This document shows positions 25,284 through 32,970 of a stretch of 40,003 nt of DNA, piece by piece. Under the pieces are notes generated by a model. The model made no database searches, was not told the DNA's origin, and worked only from the letters and a program-made list of their open reading frames with translations. Position 1 is the first letter of the stretch. Each line of letters starts with the position of its first letter. The stretch spans positions 1-40,003 of IMG/VR virus record IMGVR_UViG_3300040960_002256. One strand, written 5' to 3'. Made by a program: the position numbers and the translations under genes. The DNA is from a virus.

Positions 25284-25517
25284 ATGGATATTATTAACAA
25301 AGTAAAATCATGGGCGTCAGCATTAGCAGATGTCGGTGTATCATTAATAGCACTTGGGATTGTTCTTGAAGTGTTATTCAGCGGCCAAGGTATTCCGTTT
25401 TGGTCAAGCATTTCTGTAATTGGAAATGTGCAGGCAATACTATCAGGATTTAGTGATCAAGGATTACTAGGCTTGGTGGCTGTTTGGATTTTATATCACA
25501 TATATAAGTCTAAATAA
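25284..25517 (+). CDS. Small two-span membrane protein
   Basis: This 77-residue protein has two probable membrane helices, about residues 17-35 (GVSLIALGIVLEVLF) and 60-74 (GLLGLVAVWILYHIY). A Gly/Pro-containing loop (SGQGIPFWSSISVIGNVQAI) joins them, and a Lys pair ends the protein. There is no signal peptide cleavage site. I have seen similar short proteins with an FxxVIGN loop in marine phages, but no function is assigned. A holin-like or membrane-remodelling role is possible by size and topology only. It has a good AGGAGG eight bases before the ATG, its own promoter, and ends just before the shared terminator at 25543. Confidence 0.7.
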   Translation: MDIINKVKSWASALADVGVSLIALGIVLEVLFSGQGIPFWSSISVIGNVQAILSGFSDQGLLGLVAVWILYHIYKSK

Positions 25518-25542
25518 TCTTAGACCTCAAAGATCTTTGAAT

Positions 25543-25574
25543 AAAAAGAGCGGTAGAAATATCGCTCTTTTTTT
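25543..25574. terminator. Bidirectional intrinsic terminator T3
   Basis: AAAAAGAGCGGTA and TATCGCTCTTTTT pair across a GAAA loop, with one G-U pair on the plus strand. T tracts are present in both directions, so it can end the rightward membrane-protein transcript and the leftward gp5-like operon, whose last codons overlap it. Confidence 0.88.
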
Positions 25575-27021
25575 ATGACTGATTAGTTGTACTTTTGCTT
25601 TCGTGATCTAAATAAGGTTCTCTAGTTGGGAATCTAGTAGTAATAGACCCTCGTTGTGATTCTGTTTCTCTTGGTGAGTTAACTGCTGAACCTGTTCTAT
25701 TTTCTAAAATGTTTGTGTATAACAGATTGCCATCAGCATCTGTTAAAAATGAAATTCCTGATATTGGCGTTAATAACAATGCATCAAAGCCTGCAGAATT
25801 CATATCAATTCTGCCTGCACCACCGGCCGCAGTTTCTCTATGACCAATACCACTATTGATATGTGATGTACCAAGTTGTGTTAGTTTTAAATCTAAACCT
25901 GAGTATATGTTTGTGTTGTTGTTTGTTGTTAAACTAATATCGTCATCTGACTTTATTTTAGTTTCACCGGCAACATCAATATGTAAATTACCTTTTATAT
26001 CTCCTAAATCTCTAGTGGATTTAGGTTGAGTGTAATTGCCTGCTGAATCAGTATCAAGTGTATAATTGGCTTTTATATTAATATTTCTACCTGCTTCAAA
26101 GTTAATATCTCTATCTGCTCTCACATTAATATCTTTTTCAGTTCTCATTGATATTGAATCTGCACCCCATATTTCAATTTTACCTTGATTTGTTATTTCA
26201 ACCCAACCAGTTGCTGTGCTGTTAGTCACGTAAACTGTGTTGTTTGTGTCATCCAATAATATCTGTGAACCATTTAATGTTCTTAATCTAATGTGTTTTT
26301 GATTAGCATCGTCCATTACAAACTGATGCCCACCGGGTGTTAAAATACCAAAAACTTGACTTGGTGATTCTCTTCTAGCAGATGAATCACTAAGACCTCT
26401 AATTTCATCATTTTCTAAACCTTGATTTATTAAACCTTGATAATGAGGACCATGGGCAGGTCGTTTGGCTTTATCAATGGGCTCGCCTCTGGCTGTGTGA
26501 GCTTCTATGTCAAATATGTTTGCTAGTTGTGATTCATCACCTAATCTGTTTACTTCTGCTAACGGCACAATAGGTGATTTTTCACCAAATGTTTTACCTT
26601 TGGCAATACCTGGTACCATATGATTGATGCCTGGTTGAAACAAACAACCAATACATACACCATAGTTACTATTACCATTGACAAATGCAACTGCAACCAA
26701 ATTACCAATTGATGGTGGAACCATCCACATACCATATGATGTTTGTGTGCCTGCATATGTGTCTTCTAGTTCTCCTTTTCTTAAACCACTAGTACTGGTA
26801 GCACCTGCAAACGGAGAAGTCCAAATTACTGTTTTCCAACTTGTTTTGTCAGTTCTTGGTGTGTTTGAACCTATGATATGTACTTGCATTCTGCCCATTC
26901 TGGCTAAATCAGTCACACTCATCACTTCTGCTATTTTTATAACACCATAATCAATTGATTTACTATTGCCATCTCTACGAGATTTGTAATTGCTTGATGA
27001 AGATTGTGTTTTTTTTGACAT
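25573..27021 (-). CDS. gp5: Baseplate spike protein gp5-like, no lysozyme domain
   Basis: This 482-residue protein has the gp5/VgrG layout. The N-terminal OB-like domain spans about residues 25-130, starting at GVIKIAEVMSVTDLARMGRM and including GMWMVPPSIGNLVAVAFVNG. From about residue 225, GILTPGGHQFVMDDANQKHI begins the C-terminal part, followed by repeated strand units (SISMRTEKDINVRADRDINF, FEAGRNINIKANY, HIDVAGETKIKSDDDISLTT) that form the triple-stranded beta-helix of the membrane-piercing spike. The T4 lysozyme domain between these is missing, as in marine T4-like phages I know. It is the last gene of the operon starting at 31012. Terminator T3 lies at its end. Confidence 0.9.
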   Translation of the reverse strand: MSKKTQSSSSNYKSRRDGNSKSIDYGVIKIAEVMSVTDLARMGRMQVHIIGSNTPRTDKTSWKTVIWTSPFAGATSTSGLRKGELEDTYAGTQTSYGMWMVPPSIGNLVAVAFVNGNSNYGVCIGCLFQPGINHMVPGIAKGKTFGEKSPIVPLAEVNRLGDESQLANIFDIEAHTARGEPIDKAKRPAHGPHYQGLINQGLENDEIRGLSDSSARRESPSQVFGILTPGGHQFVMDDANQKHIRLRTLNGSQILLDDTNNTVYVTNSTATGWVEITNQGKIEIWGADSISMRTEKDINVRADRDINFEAGRNINIKANYTLDTDSAGNYTQPKSTRDLGDIKGNLHIDVAGETKIKSDDDISLTTNNNTNIYSGLDLKLTQLGTSHINSGIGHRETAAGGAGRIDMNSAGFDALLLTPISGISFLTDADGNLLYTNILENRTGSAVNSPRETESQRGSITTRFPTREPYLDHESKSTTNQS

Positions 27022-27024
27022 TTA

Positions 27025-29898
27025 TTATTGGTCTCCTACTTTAACACCTCGTTGATTTACAACAAAACTTAAATCAGTTAATACATCTCTTTGTAGGTGC
27101 AGTCTTTGTGTAAATTGTCCACCTTCAAATCTATGTTCTATTTTATAGATTCTATATATGCCTGTCAAGATTTCATCCCGCCTTTCGCTTACTGGTGGAA
27201 TCATTCCAGAACCAGGATCAACTTCTTCTGGATACATTGATTGAAACAGTATCATATTTTCATATTTTGGATCAGCAGATACACCTAAATTTTGTAGTAT
27301 TTTTTCTAAAGTATCAATTTCAGGTCTTGGTAACCAATATGGATCACCTATGATATCCATAGTCACTGACATTAAATCTATTCCAGGACCACCTGCAAAA
27401 GAATTTTCTAAAACTCGTTGTGCTTCTGCATTTTCAGATGAACCAGCATCTGTCATACCGTCGTGTGTATTAACTGCTCTGCCATAAAACTGAACATTTA
27501 ATTTTGTCAATGAATCTTCGGACAAGTTAACATTATCATTTTCCAATTTCTCAGCCAAGCGCCACTTTCCACCAATTTTAATTTCAAGTCCTTCATCATC
27601 TGCTGTCTTTCTAAGATCATTAAATCTTTCAACTTCTTTTAGTTTTATACCAGCATCTCCTTGTTTGATGTTATACTGTTGAATGTCTTTGTTGTATTCA
27701 TTAATCAAATTTTGATAGGCTGTTAGTGTGCCAGCATCGGGTTCAACTGCACCATTTTGTAATTGCTCTGTGTAGTTTTCCAAAAAGAATTTTCTTGCTT
27801 GTAATATTTGTTTGTGCTCAGCACCTGATATTACACCGTCTTCTGCCGCTTTGCTAAAAGTCAATTTCATTTCATTGCTTTTTTCTTTTTTATTTGCTTC
27901 TTCGGTTGCATTTTCTTGAAATTTTATCATGGTTGCTTCAGGTAATCTTTTAAAGACACCGTGCAGTTGATCATAAGGATAAACATATTGATAATTGAAG
28001 TCTAAATTAAATTCTAAAACATCAATGTTATCGCCTGTAAACAAATAATTGTATTTTTTATTAATCAATGCATTTTCCATCATGGTACTGACTCTTTGTT
28101 TGTGTCTTGTTTCGGGTGCTTGATATTCTTGTATGATTCCTGACTGCACTGTGGCCCAATCACTGACTGTAATAACATAATGAAAATGTCTTTGATAGTC
28201 TTGCCGTAAACTGTCAAAACCCATTGGTATTGCATGTGCTGTGATTGTAAATGCTTTTTTGGTTATAGCAATTTCGTCCCATTTTTCCACAGCATCTTTG
28301 TCAATGTCAGCCAACTGTTCTTGAATGCCTTTGATTTTGTCTACCATAAAAGTTGTTCTGGCCAAATGTCTTTCAAGTACTTCAGTAATACTTGAATCAT
28401 AATCAATTTCTGTTGTTACAATTGGGTTATCTAAATCTTTACCAAATATAATATGTTTGTTTTTTTCAGCATCTGTTACTATACGAGATTCTGTTATTCC
28501 AGTAATATCTTCATCTGAGCCTTTTATAGAAAAACTATATTTGTCTAACAGATACTTTGTAACTCCTAAATTGTGCTGTTCTTGTTGTGCTAATTCAGAT
28601 GCAAACCCATCTGTGAAATCTTTGAATTTTTTAATGTTAGATATTTTCATATCTGCAATCAATTGATGATCATCTGCTTTGCCAATATCACCATATCTTA
28701 TGGCTTCAATTTGATACACTGCACCACCGGCTTCAACTCTGTATGTTATGTTTCTTATCATAATAGCATACAATCTTCGTGTGCCTGGTATTTCAATGCC
28801 AGATGCATTGTGTATACCTAAGTTTCTTTCATCTTCAGTTTTCACTGGTTTGTAATCGCCAACTAATGTGCTGTCTTTTTTTCTACCTTTTAAATAAACT
28901 TGGATTAAAAAAGGGTGTTGTTGATAACGCTCAATACCTAGTTCTTGTGATGCTAACCATATCTGTTTAATCAAGTTGGCTGACTGTGGTTGTGTCACAC
29001 TAAATCTTATAACGGCCGCGGTGTTGACTCTGTCTGATCTTGTTAACCCAAATGTGTTTTCCATTTCTAAATTTGTAATGGTAGTAATAGTTTCTCCAGT
29101 GCGTGACAGTATTGATATCATTTGTTGAGATTCTTTGAGTAACATGTTTGGATCTTTGTCAGTTGAATAATCAAAAAATTCATTGCTGGTTGAGTAGCCA
29201 GATGTTAATGCATTTTCTCTTTCAAAAAATTCAGTCATAAATTTTTTACCAGCCATTGCCCATGTTATATCGTAAGTTACTGATTCATAATCATGCAACA
29301 CATTTTGCATGAAATTAGTGTCATTGAAAATGTCTAAACTGGCCTGTAATCTTTTTTCACCTGTTTCTGCTGGTTTACTGGATTTTTTAATAGTTGAGTT
29401 TGAATTAGTTTTGGTACTACCTTCTTCAATACCTTCATTGAGTTCATCAATTAATTGTTGATTGTCTTGTACATTGTTTTTTTCAACCTTTGATTCTTTT
29501 TGTTTATTTTCAGTTTTAAATGTGTCAAACTCATATGATGATGCATACTTGGCATTGAGACTATCTATAGAAGATTTCTCAATGTCTTTATCTTGATAGA
29601 AACCTCTTGCTTCTAACGCCTTGTTATTTGCTAAATTTTTATTGATATTTTTATTTGCCCAATCATTTGATAAAGCAGGATTATCAACATTAAAACCTCT
29701 TGCTTCTAGTGCCTTGTTACCTGCTGTACTGCTTTTTATAACACTAATTGGTTTAGATGTTGACGCATTTACAAATGCAGATCCTTGTGTTTCTGCTAAT
29801 TGCACATTGATATTGTTTTCTGGTTTTATTGTGATACTGTTATTGTTTTTTACAGCTCTGGGATTAAATTTTTTAAATTTAGATTCGTGTGATGACAT
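27025..29898 (-). CDS. Baseplate hub-like protein
   Basis: This 957-residue protein lies between the gp5-like spike and gp53. The C-terminal part has the signature of hub proteins (gp27, VgrG and related folds): LMSVTMDIIGDPYWLPRPEI, then GIYRIYKIEHRFEGGQFTQR and LHLQRD. The middle has RRLYAIMIRNITYRVEAGGA and YQIEAIRYGD. The N-terminal 200 residues are polar and probably disordered, with two copies of NKALEARGF 31 residues apart. A Lys/Glu-rich segment (about 665-770) may be a coiled coil. T4 gp27 has only 391 residues, so this would be an enlarged hub. The gp27 equivalence is inferred from fold-level signs and position. Confidence 0.7.
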   Translation of the reverse strand: MSSHESKFKKFNPRAVKNNNSITIKPENNINVQLAETQGSAFVNASTSKPISVIKSSTAGNKALEARGFNVDNPALSNDWANKNINKNLANNKALEARGFYQDKDIEKSSIDSLNAKYASSYEFDTFKTENKQKESKVEKNNVQDNQQLIDELNEGIEEGSTKTNSNSTIKKSSKPAETGEKRLQASLDIFNDTNFMQNVLHDYESVTYDITWAMAGKKFMTEFFERENALTSGYSTSNEFFDYSTDKDPNMLLKESQQMISILSRTGETITTITNLEMENTFGLTRSDRVNTAAVIRFSVTQPQSANLIKQIWLASQELGIERYQQHPFLIQVYLKGRKKDSTLVGDYKPVKTEDERNLGIHNASGIEIPGTRRLYAIMIRNITYRVEAGGAVYQIEAIRYGDIGKADDHQLIADMKISNIKKFKDFTDGFASELAQQEQHNLGVTKYLLDKYSFSIKGSDEDITGITESRIVTDAEKNKHIIFGKDLDNPIVTTEIDYDSSITEVLERHLARTTFMVDKIKGIQEQLADIDKDAVEKWDEIAITKKAFTITAHAIPMGFDSLRQDYQRHFHYVITVSDWATVQSGIIQEYQAPETRHKQRVSTMMENALINKKYNYLFTGDNIDVLEFNLDFNYQYVYPYDQLHGVFKRLPEATMIKFQENATEEANKKEKSNEMKLTFSKAAEDGVISGAEHKQILQARKFFLENYTEQLQNGAVEPDAGTLTAYQNLINEYNKDIQQYNIKQGDAGIKLKEVERFNDLRKTADDEGLEIKIGGKWRLAEKLENDNVNLSEDSLTKLNVQFYGRAVNTHDGMTDAGSSENAEAQRVLENSFAGGPGIDLMSVTMDIIGDPYWLPRPEIDTLEKILQNLGVSADPKYENMILFQSMYPEEVDPGSGMIPPVSERRDEILTGIYRIYKIEHRFEGGQFTQRLHLQRDVLTDLSFVVNQRGVKVGDQ
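29600..29719. repeat. Direct repeat inside the hub-like gene
   Basis: Two 27-base copies, 29600-29626 and 29693-29719, share 25 identical bases and begin AAACCTCTTGCTTCTA. They are 93 bases apart, so the reading frame is kept, and they encode the two NKALEARGF peptides on the minus strand. Confidence 0.85.
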
Positions 29899-29903
29899 GC
29901 TGA

Positions 29904-30200
29904 TTACCTCGATCCGGCAATAGCACTTGAATTTGGTAAACGTATCACAGTTCCGGTAGTAAAATCGTTGATTGGATCTTCAAACAGATCCATGTTTCTT
30001 GCAATAAACACCCACCACAATCTAGTTGATCCATACAATGAGTGTGCAAGTAAATCTGGTCTTTTATCAAATTTACTTTCTATAGTGTAATATTCATCAT
30101 CAGATCTTTGAGGTATATTTGGTAAAGACAAAATATCCAAATAGTCATTAATAATTTTAGTTGATGAATATTGTGAGTTTTCGTTACTTGCTCTAGCCAT
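29904..30200 (-). CDS. gp53: Baseplate wedge protein gp53
   Basis: This 98-residue protein has the gp53-type core: KRPDLLAHSLYGSTRLWWVF, followed by IARNMDLFEDPINDFTTGTVIRLP. The LWWVF and TxIRLP pieces resemble the LysM-like fold shared by phage baseplate wedge proteins; LysM proteins show YG...LWWVIA...N...D....L..G..L.IP. T4 gp53 is twice as long (196 residues), and this is the short form usual in marine relatives. It starts one base overlapping the stop of the upstream gene and ends 5 bases before the hub-like gene, so all four genes are one operon. Confidence 0.88.
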   Translation of the reverse strand: MARASNENSQYSSTKIINDYLDILSLPNIPQRSDDEYYTIESKFDKRPDLLAHSLYGSTRLWWVFIARNMDLFEDPINDFTTGTVIRLPNSSAIAGSR

Positions 30201-31012
30201 TAAATAAATCCTTTACTACCATCTTTGTTACCACCTTTTAACCAACTACCATCTCTAAAAGTGTCTAAGTTGAAACCATCTCTAACAGTTGACGGTGTTG
30301 GAGCATAAACAAGTTCTATAAACACGTTCAACAGTGAGGGCACAAAACTTTTTGAAACACCTTGCTCAACACTTTTTATATTGCCTTTTACTTTTTCTTT
30401 TAATTTTTTTCTTTCTTCAAGCTCTGCTACACCATAGTCGTTATCAATACTGGTATCAATAACTGCTAGTTCCTGTAATCTTTTTTCATCGTTGTTCATT
30501 GGTAAATTTTCTGGGCCATATCCGCACGGTATATAATCTACATCTTGTTCTAAACCAAATGACACTGTTCTAATTAGAACAGGAACTCTCTCAAACATAT
30601 ACGGACCATATGCACTAAACAACAGCACCGGGGGAGGAGTTCCTCTTCTGGCCAAGTTTTTACTACCAAAATATGTCATTGTTACAGATCTCAAAAAATG
30701 AAAAACAGCTAGTAAATACCTTGCTTCTTCTAGGTTATTTGCTGTAAACGGTGCTGTTACAGAAAATGTAGGAGATGCTCTTCTAACAAATGCATAATAA
30801 TCAAAATTTGTTTGCAATAGATTATATTGAGAATAGTCTACCTGTGCATGAGATACTTGTATTGCTGGTGTGTAGGGAAACACCAGACCGTTTGTATATG
30901 CAATAGGTGCCAACAGATTTTTTCTATAATCTTTACTTCCGCCGCCATACACTTCTTGCTTTGCTAATGGCTTTGCTTGTAATTTTGCTCTAAAGTCGTG
31001 ATTAATAGTCAT
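30200..31012 (-). CDS. gp48: Baseplate tail-tube cap-like protein (gp48/gp54 type)
   Basis: This 270-residue protein opens the leftward baseplate operon. Segments include NLLAPIAYTNGLVFPYTPAI, YNLLQTNFDYYAFVRRASPT and NNLEEARYLLAVFHFLRSVT, followed by MTYFGSK and GTPPPVLLFSAYGPYMFERV. These resemble the tube-cap proteins of marine T4-like phages, which are annotated as gp48. gp48 and gp54 are related, so the choice of gp48 is tentative. T4 gp48 has 364 residues. The ATG at 31012 has no clear binding site, and I see no perfect late box upstream on this strand. The ATG overlaps a plus-strand late box at 31012-31019. Confidence 0.72.
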   Translation of the reverse strand: MTINHDFRAKLQAKPLAKQEVYGGGSKDYRKNLLAPIAYTNGLVFPYTPAIQVSHAQVDYSQYNLLQTNFDYYAFVRRASPTFSVTAPFTANNLEEARYLLAVFHFLRSVTMTYFGSKNLARRGTPPPVLLFSAYGPYMFERVPVLIRTVSFGLEQDVDYIPCGYGPENLPMNNDEKRLQELAVIDTSIDNDYGVAELEERKKLKEKVKGNIKSVEQGVSKSFVPSLLNVFIELVYAPTPSTVRDGFNLDTFRDGSWLKGGNKDGSKGFI

Positions 31013-31019
31013 ATAAATA
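31012..31019 (+). promoter_or_regulatory. T4-like late promoter box (TATAAATA)
   Basis: A perfect TATAAATA on the plus strand faces gp55 (ATG 31105), about 85 bases away. It touches the start codon of the divergent tube-cap-like gene. If active it lets gp55 transcribe its own gene late in infection. Confidence 0.45.
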
Positions 31020-31069
31020 TTTAGTAATAAAATAAAAGCAGTATTTAATCATTTATTTGTCTTAAATGG

Positions 31070-31098
31070 TTGACATTTTAACATCTAGAGAGTATATT
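31070..31098 (+). promoter_or_regulatory. Early-type promoter of gp55
   Basis: TTGACA (31070-31075), 17 bases, TATATT (31093-31098). The expected start is at or within a base or two of the ATG at 31105, so this transcript would be leaderless. Confidence 0.8.
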
Positions 31099-31104
31099 TG
31101 TATT

Positions 31105-31905
31105 ATGGCAAAAAGAATAAATTATTTAAACAACAAAGACATCTTAAAAGAAATACACAAAAGCAAGAACAGTTTCTGTTGCTACACAAAGCCAGAGTAT
31201 GCAGATTATGATCTGATAATTACCACGCCTATTGAAAAAATTACCAAAACAAAAGTGCTTGAAGCACGTAGAAATCGTGCCGCTAGACTCACACAATTGA
31301 AGGCTGAAGAACTTGGATTAAAGAAAAAAGAAATTGCTGAGCATGAAATTAAATTAAGGCACGTGGATGATACTGATGTGATTATTAGAGTTGTTACATG
31401 GGATCACATTCCAGATGATCCGGATAGAAAAAACAATCCAAAAACTATAGCAGATACAAAAGTCAAACTAAATTTTATTCCTTTTAAACATTATAAGTTA
31501 AATGATAATAATGATTGGGAAGAAGTTGGTAAAAGTCATTACATTGGACACAATCAATTTAGTAAAGATCATGGTAGAATGACTAATAAACTTGGGTTGA
31601 TGTTTCTTAAACTGTGTGATAGATATGGCTCCAGATCTAATTGGAGAGGTTATACCTACAATGACGAAATGAGGGCACAAGCGTTGGTTCAACTGTCACA
31701 GATTGGTTTACAGTTTGACGAAAGCAAATCACAAAATCCATTTGCTTATTATACTGCGGCAATTACCAACAGTTTTACTAGAATTTTAAATGTAGAGAAA
31801 AAACATCAAAGTTTAAGAGATGATATACTAGAAAGTCACGGAATGAGTCCTTCTTACACAAGACAAATGGAAAATGAAATGTCCACTAAAGAAGGCAAGA
31901 AATAA
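31105..31905 (+). CDS. gp55: Late-transcription sigma factor gp55
   Basis: From the ATG at 31105 the product has 266 residues (MAKRINYLNNKDILKEIHKS). Its start matches the NYVNNKELL of T4 gp55, and the C-terminal half carries the sigma region-2-like core: LGLMFLKLCDRYGSRSNWRG, then YNDEMRAQALVQLSQIGLQF and DESKSQNPFAYYTAAITNSF. gp55 recruits host RNA polymerase to TATAAATA late promoters with the sliding clamp. T4 gp55 has 185 residues; this one has about 80-100 extra residues between the N-terminal motif and the core. A longer form starting at 31066 would include the promoter and is unlikely. The gene precedes gp47/gp46. Confidence 0.9.
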   Translation: MAKRINYLNNKDILKEIHKSKNSFCCYTKPEYADYDLIITTPIEKITKTKVLEARRNRAARLTQLKAEELGLKKKEIAEHEIKLRHVDDTDVIIRVVTWDHIPDDPDRKNNPKTIADTKVKLNFIPFKHYKLNDNNDWEEVGKSHYIGHNQFSKDHGRMTNKLGLMFLKLCDRYGSRSNWRGYTYNDEMRAQALVQLSQIGLQFDESKSQNPFAYYTAAITNSFTRILNVEKKHQSLRDDILESHGMSPSYTRQMENEMSTKEGKK

Positions 31906-31907
31906 AG

Positions 31908-31936
31908 TTGACTTTTTACAACTTTTAATGTATATT
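31908..31936 (+). promoter_or_regulatory. Early-type promoter of gp47-gp46
   Basis: TTGACT (31908-31913), 17 bases, TATATT (31931-31936), immediately after the gp55 stop. The start near 31943 leaves a leader of about 22 bases with a GGA before the gp47 ATG. It is the same promoter type as that of gp55. Confidence 0.8.
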
Positions 31937-31965
31937 TTTACTAGTTAATTGACTGGAAAAAAATT

Positions 31966-32970
31966 ATGTTTAAAAAAGCGGCCTGCTTTACTGATATACA
32001 CTTTGGCTTAAAAAATAATTCAAGACAACACAACAACGATTGTGAAAATTTTGTTGAATGGTTTATCAAAGAAGCCAAAGAATTTGGTGCAGAAACTTGT
32101 ATATTTTTAGGCGACTGGCATCATCACAGAAGTTCAATTAATATCAGTACACTGAATTATTCTATTTCTAATTTAAAAAAATTAAGCAAAGCATTTGAAA
32201 AAACTTATTTTATCACTGGAAATCATGATTTGTTTTACAGAGATAAAAGAGAAATTTCTTCTGTGATATTTGCTAATGAAATCCCAAACATTGAAATAGT
32301 TAACGAAATACTAGTCAAAGATGATGTTGCTATTATTCCATGGTTAGTTGGAAACGAATGGAAACAGATTAAAAATATCAAATGCAAATACATGTTTGGA
32401 CATTTTGAGTTACCAAATTTTAAAATGAATGCTATGGTTGAAATGCCAGATCACGGAGAAATACAGGCAGATCACTTCAGTCACATTGAAAGAGTTTTTT
32501 CAGGACACTTTCACAAAAGACAGCATAAAGGCAATATCAGTTATATTGGAAATCCTTTTGCTCACAACTACGCTGATGCATGGGATAACGACAGAGGCTG
32601 TATGTTTTTAGAGTGGGACAAAGAACCACAATACAAAATATGGGCAGATGGTCCAAAATACAGAGTTATGAATTTAAGTGATTTGCTCAAAGATCCAGAA
32701 ACATATTTAGATACTGAATGTCACGTACGAGTTAAAATTGATGTTGATGTAACATATGAAGAGGCAAACTTTATCAAAGAAAATTTTCAACAACAGTACA
32801 GTTTAAGAGAAATTAGTTTGTTACCACACAAACAAGCAGAAGAAGAAATAGAATTTCAGGGAGAAATTAAATTTCAAAGTGTTGATGAAATTGTGTTAGA
32901 TCAATTGAACAAAATTGAATCTGATAGTTTTGACAATCACATATTAATGGAAATCTATAATAGATTATGA
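31966..32970 (+). CDS. gp47: Recombination endonuclease subunit gp47 (SbcD/Mre11-like)
   Basis: This 334-residue protein is very close in length to T4 gp47 (339). It has the metallophosphoesterase motifs of Mre11 nucleases in order: FTDIHFG (D10, H12), FLGDWHHHR (D50), TGNHDLF (N86, H87, D88), and FGHFELPN and FSGHFHKRQ for the later His ligands. With gp46 it resects DNA ends for recombination-dependent replication. The stop overlaps the gp46 start by four bases (ATGA), as expected for subunits made in fixed ratio. The upstream promoter at 31908 is an early type. Confidence 0.95.
   Translation: MFKKAACFTDIHFGLKNNSRQHNNDCENFVEWFIKEAKEFGAETCIFLGDWHHHRSSINISTLNYSISNLKKLSKAFEKTYFITGNHDLFYRDKREISSVIFANEIPNIEIVNEILVKDDVAIIPWLVGNEWKQIKNIKCKYMFGHFELPNFKMNAMVEMPDHGEIQADHFSHIERVFSGHFHKRQHKGNISYIGNPFAHNYADAWDNDRGCMFLEWDKEPQYKIWADGPKYRVMNLSDLLKDPETYLDTECHVRVKIDVDVTYEEANFIKENFQQQYSLREISLLPHKQAEEEIEFQGEIKFQSVDEIVLDQLNKIESDSFDNHILMEIYNRL

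Noticed and set aside
31066-31104. Longer gp55 reading from 31066
   Set aside because: The extra 13 codons overlap the -35 and -10 boxes, and the protein similarity to T4 gp55 begins after the ATG at 31105.
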